From contig VXAY01005879.1 in NCBI GenBank assembly GCA_013399855.1, positions 39,097 to 103,096 on the forward strand: a stretch of 64,000 nt of DNA, written 5' to 3'. Numbering within the stretch: position 1 is the stretch's first letter; every line of letters begins with the position of its first letter. Below are positions 37,778 through 52,200 of this stretch, one piece after another. Origin of the DNA: Oxyruncus cristatus. Lineage: Eukaryota > Chordata > Aves > Passeriformes > Cotingidae. The notes beneath the pieces were generated by a model. It did no database searches and had not been told where the DNA came from. It saw only the letters and a program-made list of their open reading frames with translations. The translations under genes were made by a program, and so were the position numbers.

Positions 37778-40404
37778 CAGTCACAGAATAGCTGAGGTTG
37801 CCAGGCACCTCTGGATACTGTGTACTCAAATATCTGCTCAGAACAGGGTCAGCTAGTCCAGGTTGTCTAGGACCGTGTTCAGTTGGGGTTTTAATACCTT
37901 CAGGGATGGAGATTCTACCGTCTCTCTGGCAACCTGCTCCACTGCTTGGCCACCTCACAGCCAAAAAAGGGGAGATTGTGCTTAAGTGGAATTTGCTGTG
38001 TTTCAGTTTATGCTCATTGACCTTTCATTCTGTCACAGAATACCACTGAAAAGTTTTTGGCTGTGTCATCTTTACTTCCCTGCATCGTATTTGTGGATAA
38101 GATCCCTCAGAGTCTTCCCTTCTCCATGTTAAACAGCCCCATCACTCTTAGCCTTTCCTCATATGACAGGTGCTCCAGTCCCTTCATCATCTTGGTGTTC
38201 CTTTGCTAGATTCTGGTAGGTTCATTTCTTTTTTTTTACTGAGGAGCCTGGCACTAAACTCAGCACTTCAGATGTGTCTCACCAGGGCTGACTAGAGAGG
38301 AGAGATCACCTTCTTTGATGTGCTGGCAATGTTAACTCTAATGAAACGCAAAAGACTGTTGGACTTCTTTGTCTCAAAGGTACATTTCTGGCTCATGTTC
38401 AAACTGTTGTCTACCATCACCCACATGGCATTTTCTGCCAGAGAAGTTGCTCCCCAGCATGAATGGGTGTCTGAGGTTGTTTCTCAAGGTGTGGGTCTTT
38501 GCGCTTCATTTTGTTGTGTTTCATGAAGTTCCTGTCAACCCTTTTTTCTAGAGTGTCTAACTCTTTCTGAATGGCAGTACATTCTTCTGGCTCACCAACC
38601 TTCCTTTTATGATCTGTCAACATAGGGAAGATGAAACCTCTCCCATTGTCCAGACCTGTAATCAGGACATTGTTGGCGAGTATTGGCCCTGGTATCAATT
38701 GCTGGAGTACACCACAAGTGACTTACTTCCCAGAGTTATTTTTTGCCACAACTTTTTGAGCACAGTAGGTCAGCAGCTCACCCCATTGCTCCTATTTTCA
38801 TATCTCTACCATCAGTTTGTCTGTGAGCATTTTATGAAAGACAATATCAAAAGCCTTTCTAAAGATAAACAACATCCACTGCACTCCCTTCAAACACCAG
38901 GCTGGTCACCTCTTTTTACAAGGCTATCAGATTGGTTAAGTAAGCTTTTCTCTTCATGACAACTATTCCAAATAATTTTCTTGTCCTTCCTGTATCTGTG
39001 AAAGGATTCCAACACCTTTAAGCCCAAAAAGGCACAATAAAACTGTTAAAGACAGAGTTTATAGCCTTTAAACAGCAAAGGTGTTTATTGCAACATTGGG
39101 GAACCCCCAGCTTGCGCTGGACAAAGAGCTCCAAAAATTTTGGCAGAGATCAGGGAATATGTACAGTTTCTGTGAAGGGCTACAACACTTTACATGCATA
39201 TTCATACAGTTGCAACATCAGATTATAATATTCATATCAGGCGGAGTCTAGGGTGGAGTCTTTCTTTTGGGGGAATCCTTGGTGGGAGATCTGGTCTTCT
39301 TCATCAGGGCAGGGGTCTTTTTCTCTCCTCATCCTCGGTGAACTATTCAACTTTCTCGTTTTCGCTGACTCCTTGGTGAATTTACACCGGGTCCTTGACT
39401 CATGTTCCCTCTTTATCTCCTGGTTTTCTCTCCCTTCCTTACTTATGTTGTTGTTTTTGCTGTTTTCCATCAAAACAAGACAGAGCACTCTATCTTTGTC
39501 ATAAGTCTTATCCTTGGTGCAAGACACCCACCTTCCTTTAGCTGATCCTATAAATCTTAATTCCTTGGAGCAGAGTGTTAGGATTTTTAACTCCTTTAGA
39601 CTCTTGTTCTGTTTCAACCTGCCTAGGAACCGAGGTGAAGCTAACTGGCTTGTAGATCCCCACATATTTCCTTTTCTCTCTACTTGGTTGAAGACAGAAG
39701 TGGCACTTGCCTTCTTCCTCTCTTCAGGAACCTCTTCCAGGCTCTATGACCTTTCAAAGATAATCACAAATAGACTCTCAAAGCCATCAGCCAGCTATCT
39801 TAGCATTTGTGGGTGTAGGACACCAGGTCCATGAAGTTACACATGTCCAGTTTGTTAAAGTGCTCCCTTACCTGATTCTCCCCTGCTAAGGACAGGTCTT
39901 CCTTATGGAGAGTTTCCCAGTGGTCTCATGACCTGGGATTGCTGAAGACTGGTATTAATAGTAAAGACACCCTTTTCTAGACACTCTATGAAACAGGCAA
40001 TGAGCACACTGGCATTTTCCCTGTCCTTTTTCTCATCATGATTCTTGCCCCAGTCAGCAGTGATGCCACATTTTACTCAGTCATCCTCCTATTGGTTGTA
40101 GAAATCATCCTTGTTGCCTTTGGTGTCCCTTTCCAGATTTAACTCCGAGTGTGCCTTGTCTTTTCTAAACCCGTTCCAGCACAATCAATGTCTCCATACT
40201 CCTTGTGGGTCTCCTGCCTGCTGCCAGTGTGCCAGCGTACAATTCATTTTTGTGTCTGAGTTAATCAGGAACTATTCCCACCACGTGTATTTCATTTTCA
40301 GCTCACTGAGATGGATCACTCAAGCTCAGAGGAGATGTTTCTTGAGCATCAGCCAGTTCTCCTGGATCCTTCTTCTTTCCAAGGCTATGTCCTATGAGGG
40401 GTAG
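37778..40404 (-). mobile_element. CR1 LINE on minus strand, long, split by an LTR
   Basis: The plus strand begins with CACAGAATAGCTGAGGTTG, the reverse complement of a CR1 3' end. It proceeds backward through the 3' untranslated region (GACAGGTGCTCCAGTCCCTT near 38165) and the reverse-transcriptase region (GGCTATCAGATTGGTTAAG near 38922). After an inserted LTR (38999-39616) it resumes with GAGGTGAAGCTAACTGGCTT and continues to the zone between endonuclease and reverse transcriptase, ending near GGCTATGTCCTATGAGGGG. Frames are heavily broken, so it is an old copy. The two flanks are in register, so they were one element before the insertion, apart from roughly 30 bp of CR1 sequence that appears lost at the junction. 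Confidence 0.85.
38999..39616 (-). mobile_element. LTR inserted into CR1 (about 618 bp, unnamed family)
   Basis: On the minus strand it would begin TGAAACAG (39616) and end CTTTCA (38999), a 5-bp inverted terminal match. It carries a minus-strand AATAAACACC poly(A) signal about 80 bp before its end (plus-strand TTTATT near 39079), followed by a U5-like stretch. The flanking pentamers ATCTG and ACCTG differ by one transition and may be a decayed target-site duplication. Boundaries are tentative. No internal retroviral part is present, so it would be a solo LTR. A 142-codon open frame inside it has no recognisable product. Confidence 0.55.
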
Positions 40405-43400
40405 TTAGGGATCACCAGATAAAAACATAAGGCATAGTACAAGTAACCATTAGTTCCTTGACTATGAGAAATTTAGTGATAGACTTTCAAGGCACACATT
40501 CTTGTGAACTTGTTCATTCTGGAGCAGAAAAGAACAAGGACAATCACTGAATTCAGGCACAAATTCACTTTCTTAGCTTTATACACCTGTTCTAAGATAA
40601 CTATGGCTGAGGTGGAAATGATAAAAAAAAAAATCCATTTAGAATGAACTTTTAGAATGCATGTCACAACTGTGCTCAAAATATACCACATGTAAAAAGA
40701 TCAAAATTGGGACACTTTTAAATAGGTAGATGGATTATATTTCCTGAAGGGAGTTAAGTTTTGTAATTGCATGTCCCTGACATATATTCATGTGGGTTGC
40801 CTTTCAATTAAACTTTCCAAAATCAGTATTTGGATGGTAGTTTTGCTAAGATACATTTTTTTTCCGCTATTGTTCTAAAATCTCATATATCTTAGCCCAT
40901 CAGGAAAGTTTTCAGGTAATTAATGGACTCTCCAACCTATAATGACAGATCTTCTGTGCTCTAGAACATTCAAAAGAAAAGTATCATCCTTACAGTCTTG
41001 ATAAGGTCACATCTGTCAGGATAAATTGTTACTTTGTGCCAGTCTACAAAGATTTCAATATACTTTCTGCTATAAAACAAGAATAGCACTAGATGAACAT
41101 ATCATAAGTATAACTCAAATCCAATAAATAGAAATTATCCTTTTACTGCAAGAGATGACACCTAGTTTGAAGTAGAATTAATAAAAGATTAACTAAAAAT
41201 CAATGTTCTTTTTTTTCTTTTTTAGTTTTTTCTGACATGTAATGTTTACCAGATTCACAAGAAGAATTTTTTTTCAGAGATGGGCTCTCAGAAATTATAT
41301 TTGAAACAGAAAATTTACTTAAAAAGAACTTACAGTAATTATTTTTTTTCTAAATCCATCTCATGGCATCATGTCATTGATGTCAATAGCAAACAAAAAT
41401 AATTGTATTTTCATTGTTTTGGTAACCAAAAAAATAGCACTACAAGAGTCTTACTGAACTATAAACACTATTCTGAAGACACTGTATTTTTAAATTTTCT
41501 TTTCAAGGACTTAAAATTCAGTAAAAAAAATTTACCTTAATAGAGAGTTTATCGAACAAAGGTGTGGGATTTGGGTGATCCCTTTTCAAAATGTGAGATG
41601 TGCAAATTCTTTCCCTACTAATCACAGTTCTCCAGCTCAGGCTGTCCCACAGTGGTGTTGGCTTAGGCAATGCAGCAAGAGAAACACGCAAAAGAACAAA
41701 TTCCTGGAACTTAATAAACTGCATGGGTCAGTACGTGGAGTGAATGTTACCGGGGTTAATTTATCTCCTATCCCAGCAACTACTGGATGTTTGAATATTG
41801 TTAGGGTTTTTCTCCATTCAATCAGCATTCAACTCAGCTGACACTGAGATTATATAAACTTAGATAGGAGAAATTGTTTAAAAGGCTAATAGTCATTTTT
41901 TAAACCCAGACCAATAATCCTTTACTATCTATGCCATATCCTGAGTAATAAGGAGTGTCTTATTGCTACTTTAGTGGTGTAACGTGAAAATTCAATTGTG
42001 GTTTAACTATTTATGAATAACGAAAATTTCTGCAAATTAGTTCAATAAAATCATTAACCTCTCTGCTATACCAAGCTCTGGAAGATGTTATCATTTTATG
42101 TTATAAATTTTCTGTGTAATGCAGTAGCAATGAACCCGTCACCATCAGTAGACACATTGCCATAAAGAATGAAAATACATGGTGTTACTACGGTTTCCAT
42201 TCCTTTATCTGAGACTTAAATAGACATGACAATGCCAGTAGCTGATATGAAATCCAGAGAAAAGGGATGCTGTGCTTTTTCAGCCAGGACACATTTCCAA
42301 CAGCGGTGCTGCCCCTCCACAGATCATCGTTGTTGGCTCTGGGAGACCCCAGGCAGCATCAGTGCAAGCCCCAAAGAGGCACAAGGCAAGGGAATGTTTT
42401 TGGGCACAGAGACAGTCCTCTCCCGGCTGCGCCTTTAGCAATAAACTCCATTTAGTTGCATCCTCTCTCAAAATTGTCTTCCTGTGTATGCACTTTGTTA
42501 AATACAGTAGAGACAAAGTTAATACACACACATGTTCTATGCATTTCCCTTTAAAGTAAACAACTGATGAATTCATGCCTAGTCACACTGGACCTGTCTT
42601 TGCTTTGCTAATCTGCTTGCTTCTGTATTCAAACCGACTCACTCTGTTGCAGAGAATGTTCTGTTCCTCTTTGTTGCCTGCATTCCTATGTTTTATGGTT
42701 TTGCTCCTTCTTGTGAAGTCACAAGGTTGTTTTTTTTTTTTTTNNNNNNNNNNNNNNNTCAGGTATAGAATATGCGCTTCTCTAGCACAGGGTGGTATTT
42801 CCTGGGCTGGCAAAACCAGCCCATCTTCACTTAATGTATAATTGCAAACTGCTTCTGTGGTTTTTCTGCATGCACATTTAGCAATATTTCTGTTTGCAAA
42901 TCCAAAATATTAAAGAGTTGCATTTCTAGTATCTTCAGATCAGCTTAGTATCTTTTGCTACCCTGTAGGTGGATTCAATCTAGCATGTAAAGAAAGCACA
43001 GCTACTTCCTACATGGAAGCTGCAGCTCTAAGACAGTCAATAACGTTGTCTTTTCTTCAGAAATTCCCAGATGGATGTTCTTTGTTCATGACTGCAATTG
43101 CAACAGCACGTGAGCTTAGTCTTCTTTACTCTTTTCCTTTCTTTTCTCATTGTAGTTCTTCCCAGGACTTGTAGTGAGATTGTTCCAGAACAGATTATAT
43201 TGAGTCATTAAGTGTGATTTCTTCTCTGTGACACAATATCAGTGACTAAAAAGCTGTAAGTGTAGATTGGCGTGGGTTAGAAGTGTAGATAAACTTCTCT
43301 CCCTGTACCAGGCCAAACAGAACAAAACGGATCTTCATTCTAAGAGGTGGGACCAGAAGCTGGGGTGGGGAGTTGGTGGCATGTCCACAGCTTGAGCCGG

Positions 43401-46128
43401 AAAGGACAGAGTCTTGCTTTCAACTGGGACTCCCTCCTTGGCAAGGGTGGAGTCTCTTGGAGCATTCCACAGACACGAATTAGGGAGGGCAACAAGGCTT
43501 GGTCGGAGGCAATGTTTGTGCCCCACAAAAGGTTAGAAAGTACCTTCAGAGGAACACAATGATTGTGTAGAAAGTGGATGCTCAGTGGTGGTGAGATTTT
43601 GTGGCTATTCGACACTTTTCCAAACCAGATGATGTCAGTAAAAGCATCTTCACAGGAAAGGATATATTATCTAAATACATCTGTGTGGTGTGCCTGATAA
43701 CAGGAGTTCTGCAGTACTTGTGGCCATTAGAAACAGTTTTAGCAAGGTGTACAGACCACAGGAACTACAGGCAGATTGTGGCTAAAACACTTTAACACAG
43801 CAACTAAAGCCTTCAAAAAAGCAATTTAAGCAGGATAACGTTCACCACTTTGCTCCTGATAGTAAAAAAATTCCCCATTATAGTGTTTTGCTACTAAAAA
43901 CAACAATCAGAGCAGTTAAGGAGTTTTGTTAAGTATGCAACACGTCTTGGTATACATTATTGGACCATTATTATTAACCAACATAATAAGAAATGTAATA
44001 ATAAAGGGAATCAGGATGGAATTCATGAAAGCAATAAATATGTTGTGAAGTTTTGAGTGGGATCAGTTCTTGATTTTCAGGGCTGTGCAACTAGCATGTA
44101 TGAGAGTTTAGGATGCCCCACATGCACTGCAGACCTGGGAAATATTTCCAAAAAGAAAAAGACCTTTCTAATAAAAAAAAGTGAATGAATTGTTCACCTG
44201 TATTTTTTTGATAGAGGTGTAAAGCCTATGTGAGAATGCCTCAAAAAAGTAAAAGCTGGAAATGCAGGTAGTGTCATGGAGATATCTTGAATATAATATT
44301 GAATTAGTGTCTCATGCCTGAGATAAAAAGGCACAAAACAAGGAAAGGCTGTATTTCTATAATTGAGAATGTATGCAAGAAACTGGGACACCTTTTATCT
44401 CAGCAGTTAGCAGCAGGAGCTAGCTGACAGGGTAGAAAGAAAAGTCAAAAAAGATAGAACTTAGAGGAGACTATTGTCTCATGGACTGTATTCAGCTCTT
44501 TATGAATGCAGACTTTCTGAGCTGTACACAGAGCACAGTGTGAGATACTGTGAAGGTTACTGTTTTGTTAGTCAGCTTTGGAAAGAAAAGGTGGACATTC
44601 AATTACTCATCCAATGATCCAGAGTAATGTGTATAGAATTCTCCAGGATGCATGTACATTTCATAGACTCTTTAATTTTTTTTACCCATGTAACTAAGCA
44701 GCCTTCCCCGACCATAGGGATATGACACTAGGAAATATTATTTTCCCCATTTTTTTCACACTCCTGAAAATTTTGATTTTCTCCATTACGAGACAGAGAA
44801 CATGTTGATAGAGGAGAAAAAAACCCTAATGGCAAGGAACAGAGTAAATGAAAGGAAGAGCTTTGTAATGCTAAAAGACCTGTTATGTCTGCTACCAAAA
44901 TGGGAAAATGCTAAAGGAGGCCTCTTGGTTACACTGGACTGAGCTTGTGACGTATATACTTGTTGTACATTCCATGAGAAAGATGGTTCTGAAAATATGA
45001 GCATGGATCAGAGTATGATTCTCTTCCAGCTTATTAAACTGGCTGGCATGGCTATATGTTTATTTTTGTTCCTCATAAGCCTATCAGTCTCCCACTACTG
45101 AAAGGCTATCACCAAAAGAAAAGGATTTAGAAACCCTTTATTCAGTGAAATATTCATCATATATGCATCGTGGAAAAAAAAAGAAAATGCCAAAATCCAC
45201 CAAGCATTACAAGGTTCTAGACCTCAAATACTTAAGATGACTGATGATTAAACACATCTCAGATGACTGTGTGGTGCTTGGTAACACATATACCAATGTG
45301 GCCCTTGAGAGGATTTTCAAATCCTCAGAAAGCCTGCAGAGCTATCCATTTAGGACAGTTCAAAGACAGGTCTGAACCTTACCCTTTTTAAACTCCGATG
45401 ACACATGAACATAGCAATTTCTTTTTTCCCATTTATCTAGATATGATGCTACTGCTCTTCCCCGTTTTCAAATCCAGTTAGTGCTGAAGCTTGGTGCAAA
45501 TTCCCAGTAGATGTGCACTCCTTTACAGGCACACACATAAACATAAACAGTTCTCGTGCAACCATGAGCAACACAAATGACCTGACCTTTCTCCTACTCA
45601 CTAGAAATAAGTCCTGAAATTTACTGGATCTCAGGGATAGACATGCACCCACAAGCTCACATGGATGTCTCCAGTAGCTGGCTCTCAGACCTGTGGTATC
45701 TCCACTGCCTGGGTCTGGGGTTCCTGGTTTCTATGGCAGTTTGTTCCTAAATCCACATGTACCCCATAACCACCTCACAGCCTTCCTACTCCAGCTCCAA
45801 GCTCACTATGCGATCACACCTACACATATATACATACGGAAACAGGAAATCCACACACAAAACAGTTCAAAGAAAAGTTAAAAAGTTAGATGTTAGTAAG
45901 AGCTGTGGTAGTCAAGTGGAGGCTTTGACTGATTTGTCTTCCCAGTGTTGGTCCTCCCTGGTCCATCCCTCTCCTTTGCTTCCTTTGCTTCAAAACTGTC
46001 ATACGTAATACCTGTACATTTTAACAACCCTTAAAACATAGAAAAGTAAGCTTCATACAGCCCCAGAATCTCCCAAAATATTTCATGCGTTTTTATTTCC
46101 TACGACACCCATACCAATAGCCTACAGT
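40405..46128. other. No gene recognised
   Basis: AT-rich stretch, with GC-richer patches at 42230-42440 and 43330-43560 that match nothing I know. The 45440-46020 segment has a repeat-like look but could not be assigned. A gap at 42744 is listed separately. Confidence 0.45.
42744..42758. other. Assembly gap (15 N) at a poly(T) run
   Basis: Immediately preceded by 14 T (42730-42743), so the gap probably reflects failure to read through a homopolymer. Confidence 0.9.
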
Positions 46129-46245
46129 AATCATAGAATCATAGAATCATAGATCACAGAATCAGCCAGGTTGGAAAGGACCTCTAAGATCATCAAGTCC
46201 AACCCTTGATCCACTACCACAGCGGTTACTAGACTATGGCACTAA
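46129..46245 (-). mobile_element. CR1 LINE, very short 3' end
   Basis: Plus strand opens with several ATCATAGA units (the reversed CR1 terminal repeat), then CAGGTTGGAAAGGACCTCTA and AGATCATCAAGTCCAACCCT, the reverse complement of a CR1 3' end. Only about 115 bp remain. Confidence 0.9.
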
Positions 46246-49200
46246 GTGGAAAGAATGCAAATGGAAAGAAGCAAGTGTTAGTATATTACAGCATAACTGA
46301 AACTGAATTTAGGAGCTGGAAAGTGTATTAACTTTATGGGCCTTCAACACCTGCTTGGCTATATGCACTATACAAAGACTTTGGAAACTAACTTTTTGTC
46401 GATTTTCTTTATATTATTCACCAATGCAATTAGTTAGCAATTAATTTTACAGTGTCTGTTAATATTTAAAAAATAGAGAACATTTACTACAGCTGCTTTC
46501 TGTGAAGGCAAGTTAAGCCTATTATAGTGGAAAGTCTTATGCCTTTTTAACAAATGATTGATAAAAGGAGCAGAAAACTCATGATTTTCAGAGCTGTCAA
46601 CTGTTATTTCACTCTCCTCATTTTCCTTGTCCTTGACATCCTCCCCTAGCTTTCTCTGGAGTCACCTGGTGCTACAGTGGCATTGAGCTGAGCCTGAGCT
46701 CACATCAGCTGACAGAGGTTGATGACCCAGCTGTACATTGTGGTCTCACACATTGTGAGGTATCTACAAAATGTTTCCTAAGTCTGGTGTGTTCCGTCTA
46801 TGGAATTAATGATATCAAAACTTTTTTGGGTTGTTTGGTTTCTGTGTCTTTGTTTCATTGTTTATTTCATGTTAATATACTCTAATACCCTGCGGGTATG
46901 CAGCATCAGGCTAAAGTGTTTGAGGTCCCATCCATTTGCTACTGAAGTCAACCAAACATGACAAGAAGAGAAGAGCAATCAAAATATGACTGTACAAAAC
47001 ATGCAGGGAAGGGAAGAGACATCCACAGGGAAAGGGAATCACCAAGATACTAGAAGGGTGCTCAGACAGAAGATCCAATTCACGTATGTTTGAGGGGCTT
47101 TTACAAAAACTATTTCCTGCCTGCAGAAAAAATACACCTTTGAATCACTCTTATTGCTGATCCCTCTTTCCTGTTTTTAGTCAAGGAGCTCAGTGCACTC
47201 TGCAGTTATTTCATAAAATCCTATAAAGTTCATCGGGTGGAGCGAATATGTGGATAGCACTTATCTATACTTTATAAAGCAGAAAACTTGAGCTTGTCGT
47301 GCACTGAGAACACAAACCCAAGCTCCATCCTTTCTAGGCCTGAGAACAATCTATTACTATTGTCTTATCAGATATAAATCACCCATCTACTTGAAAAAAA
47401 GAAGGAGTAATTCCTCTACTCATGGGAAAATCAACAGTGTGTTTTTCCAAAGTACAAAAGTGTGAAAGAAGAGAATTAGAAAATGTTGATGCCAGGGACT
47501 GGTTGGGTCCACCTCTGGAGTGGTGGGGCAGGATGTGGAAGCCAGACCATAACAATGCCCCATCCAGGGAGCAGGGCCGCCAGACGGACATTAGGGGCAG
47601 ATCCAGGCACCAGACACCCCCATGCAAGAAAGAGGTTTAATGTCAGTATGAGGGGAGTACAGGCCAGAGCATCTTTAGGTATTCATCAAATAATCATCCT
47701 GACATGCTGACATTGCATTAATGGAACTGTGATATTGTTTTCTAAATGAGCAGTTAATTTTTATTCTTGTTTTGAAGTGGTGGGGGTCACAAAAGAGGTG
47801 ATCTAGTACAGTAACTCAAAAATTAAAAATAATGTTTCCCATTAAATGAAATGAATTAAAAAATGCAAAAACATTTCCCTGAAATGTTGACACAAATCAA
47901 TTATTTTGTTTCAGTCTTTTGTTTCAGCTAAGGTACTCAAGAAATCCACTATTTCTCCTCTGTCTACTGAACTACAGAGCTGATGACATTTGTAATAATT
48001 TAAATAAAATTCTATAACATTCTGGAATACTAAGCTTTGTCATTTATATATGGCTTTCTTTCATTACCTATCTTGGCCAGACTGGAGTTGCCAACTGAAA
48101 GCACAGTGTTTACCATTTCTAGATTTATCTAGGCTTCAAATCAGAAGTTTTGGACTCTTGAGACATCTGAATTACATAGGAAAACTCAAATCCAAATGAA
48201 TTTGTGTTTGGGTTTTGTTGGGGGTTTTTTAGTACTCTTATTTGCATTATAACATTTAGGGATCCAAATAATGAACCAAATATCCATAATACCTGGTGCT
48301 GGCAACATAATCCCTAGAGCTAGTACTTCACACTCTAACCTATGCTCTAGAACTTGTCAAGTAATTAACAAAAGAACAGGAAATAATTTTGTGATTATTT
48401 GTATGGTTCCCAGTATTGCTGTAGAAATTGTACTGAGCGGTTTTGAAATTTGATTCCAAACTATTGAACTTATCCTGAATACTTATCCTGAAAGTCATGC
48501 ATTCTTTGTTAGGTTTAGATTATATTTAAATCAAAATATGTGAGTATGACTGCCAACTAGTTTCAAAGATTTCTGAGTTAGGAAACCCCAGACTTTAAAT
48601 GTGATTAGGTACTATTAGTGATTATTATCAGTATGATACGTGGTATGATTAGTATGGGCCCCAGTATGTGAAAAATACTCACAAGCTCTTTTTCTGCTAG
48701 CACCAGGCCAGCTAACCTGGGATCTACTACACTGCCATTTTAATGTTTAAATGTTAAACTGTCCTTAACCAGAGCAGCATAAAGCCTTCCAGAAGCCCTG
48801 TCCTGAATTAAGACTCAGTTTCTTCAGGGTTTGCACAGGAAGTTAAATCTGGGACATTTTCCTTCTTGTTAGAGGCAGAAGTCTTGAGACTTAGATTTCA
48901 GCTTCTAAAAGACAAGAAGAGTGGAAAGATTTCTACCATGTTGAAAAAAGCATGCACTCTGGTGTCCCTTCTTTTTGAAACGTGTCACATAAATGCAGAG
49001 TTCAAGGCAACTTAAAGTTTGGTCTTCGGCAATCTTTGTTTTGATTTGATGTTTCAAATGAAAAATTCCTTCTGTGGTAAGAAAGAAAGTTCTATCTTTA
49101 ACCTGCATTTAAATGTTTAGGAATGATTTCAAAAGGTGATGAAATTGTCTCAGCTGGTATTTTCCCACTCTGCATGAAAAATTTAATAGAACACAAATAT

Positions 49201-52200
49201 TCCAACACTTCACAATATCTTATCTGTATCATAAAGAGATTTTGAAGTCGCCAGGTTACTGTGATTAGAAAGATGTATGTAATGTGTTGTGTTTTGGGAA
49301 AAAAACAAACCAAACCAAAAACAAAGCTTCTGAAAGTGTTAAGGCAGCACTGCAAAATCTTTCTCTTTTTGAGTGTGGCACACCCTATCCCTAACAATAA
49401 AGAGCCATTCCATGTAAAGGTGATAGCAAAGATAGTTTGCTGCTTATGGAAAAATGGTATGACTTATGGTACCAGTTACACAGTAGCTCCTTCCCAGTGA
49501 TTTCTAGATCAGTTTAAATACTGCTTTCAAGCTGGCTTAACGGTGAAGAGAAAAACAACATTGTTTAATATTTAAATAAAATGTTTAATGTTTGAACAGT
49601 AAAATTCTTCTTCTGCATAGCAAACTAGGTGGAGGAATTGTTTAGCATAGTTTAGAGAGAAATAACAAGAAGTAATGGGAAAGCATTCAGTGAAAGAAGA
49701 ACAGAGGATGAAAACCAGAGAAGATGTGTAACTGTGGTCAATTAGAACAGTTTCTGGAGAGTGGGAGAGAAACTCTAGCACTGAGATTCCTCAGGTTTAG
49801 GCTAGATACAGTGGCTGAAGATGTTCTCTACTGAATAACTCTGTCTGAACTGTAACAGAAATCAGCTTAACACAATATTTAGCAATCCTGGGGCTTGATC
49901 AACACGTTTCGGTAACCGGCAATTTGCTAACCTGGGGATATATTTCTCTTCTAAATGGTGTCTGTTCCTGCATATGGTATCATCGTTACAGAGAAGAAGT
50001 CCTTTGTATTTCAACAAATTCAAGCCTTAGCTTAGCTGAAGTGTTTAATGCTTGTTACTAGTTAATCTTTCAGGATGAGATTTTCAAAATGGAATACCTT
50101 CAGAATTCCAAAGGAATTTGAATTCCCAACACTGTGTTGAAAATCTCTTTTTAATTGGAAGAGTGACAGTGATAGTTGGCCATAGTGATCTACAAAGTTT
50201 GGGCTCAACTCTGTCCTGTGATGTACCTGCACATACCCAAACTTGCACATATCTGTTAATGCACTTCCTTTGTGTGGGTTGGTAAGGAGGCAACCAAATC
50301 TTCAAAAGATGACTTAAGACACAGTTTGGTAACCCAGGTGACTGAACAATTGTCGTTCATATCCTTCTATATCAGCAAATATTGACATGCTGTCCTTATC
50401 CCTGCAGAGCAGTTTAATTCATCTTGGCTATTTTGCCTTGCAGAATTCTGTAGCAGTCATTTGGGGTCTTCGGTCCATACTATTTACATCTTTCAAAAAT
50501 TACCTTAATAGATGTAGTTTGTTGACTCTTCAAATGTCAGGGTTTGGGGTCTATTGCTTTTTGTGATCAAATACAGAATTTCTCACGAATAGCCTCAACC
50601 TGAGGCTCATCCATAAGACAGATGTTTATTTCATCCTTTGAATTTCAAGTTCTCAGTGTGCTCCCAAGAGCATGAGTTACAAGGCAGTTTTGTCTGTTTT
50701 TGTTTTGCATGTTCTGTTTCTAAAATATTTACAGCATTACAGAAACTTGGTTCTGGCCTTAATTATCATCTTTTAAGATGCTCAGATGTGCTGTCTCCAC
50801 ACAAGACATCAGACAAAAGGTATTACACATGCTGTAAATGGCGTTTCAAGAATGAAAATAGGTTCTCAATATTTTACTGCTCCACTGAATCTTCTGTACT
50901 ATCCATATATATTTCAAGATTTTCGTAGCAGGGTCCTGCTTTGCCACTGTTTTCATGGCTTAGCAAATCACTTAAGCAGATATTCTCCATTCATGGTAGT
51001 GGGTTCTCTGTAACCAAATTTAAACATTTGCTCTGTTAATCATCATGAAATCTTAAATGATAACCATTATGTTCTTTCAGTTCTTTACTGTTCTTGAAAT
51101 CCTTGCTTGGGATACTATTTTGCTGTAGGTGCAAACACCAATATTTTCAGCCTCACAGAAATGATTAGTGACTTTTGTTGTCACTGTGAAATACCCCAAA
51201 TTTCTCTTAAGTATGTTACTCTCAAATTGTTAGGCAACTGTCCACTGGAAGGCAGAATCTGAAGCTTTTGAAACAGACAGGACTCTAAGGGAAGGCTTCC
51301 TACTTGTGCCTTCACTGGACAACACAAGAATACACTTCCAGCCTTGTGAAATATTTTGTTGACAGTTTTTACAAATCTTCTTTTAGTTGCTACTAGAAAC
51401 CAGAGCTGCTGTGTAAAGAAGGGCAAGCACATAATTGATGTTTATATTTAGGAGTACAGATGGAGTCATTTTCTGAATCTTAATATTGAATTTGTTTGCT
51501 TCTCAGATGAAGAGCTGTAAGTAAACGAGAACTTCTTGTTCTAGTCAAAGTTTAATTGTCCTCTCCCCTGTTACATACCTTTTTAATATTTTACCTTGGT
51601 GAACATTTTCTACTTTCTCCTGCGTATAAAATTAGTCTCACTATTAGATTATTCTCCATGGTAAAGAGATAATGTCTAATGAAAGGCAGAACCCGTTTTG
51701 ACAGATCTCTGGACATAAAACTGACTCACATGTGAGTCAGAGATATATTCAGGTGGAGGTTTTCAGAGGTAGGAATGGATGTTTTGGGTGGGAAATCATT
51801 TACTGAAGAGAGCTTTGTTTGAATGTTTCAGCTTCTCACTGGTAAAGGAAGATATTCAAAAGGGTTTATGGAGACCCTTCTCTCTTTCTGGCATGAAAAT
51901 TTGCCATCACAGAGGCTGCAATGGGACAGTGAATGTAGATAAGACACATTGGAGAACGATTTTTTTATCCTTCTTTGATTTCTGTATGGTAAATGTACTT
52001 AATTTCTACTAATGCAACCATTGCCACGGTCCTGCAGATACAGTGAGCCAGATCTCCCTCTTGTTATCCTGTTATTAATTATTTGCATTATAACGGTCTG
52101 GGCAGAGCAAATGATGGAACGTTGGTGCCTTTGGCTGTCTTCCAACAATGTCAGCTTCTATACAAGTATCAAGTGCAGAGAACACATCCTCCCAGAAAGG

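Noticed and set aside
39237..39665. 142-codon minus-strand open frame rich in Lys and Arg
   Set aside because: It lies within the LTR inserted into CR1 and crosses its edge into CR1 sequence.
42710..42743. Hairpin CTTGTGAAGTCACAAG followed shortly by 14 T, resembling a bacterial intrinsic terminator
   Set aside because: All other content is avian nuclear DNA, where this signal has no such role. No gene ends here, and the T run adjoins an assembly gap.
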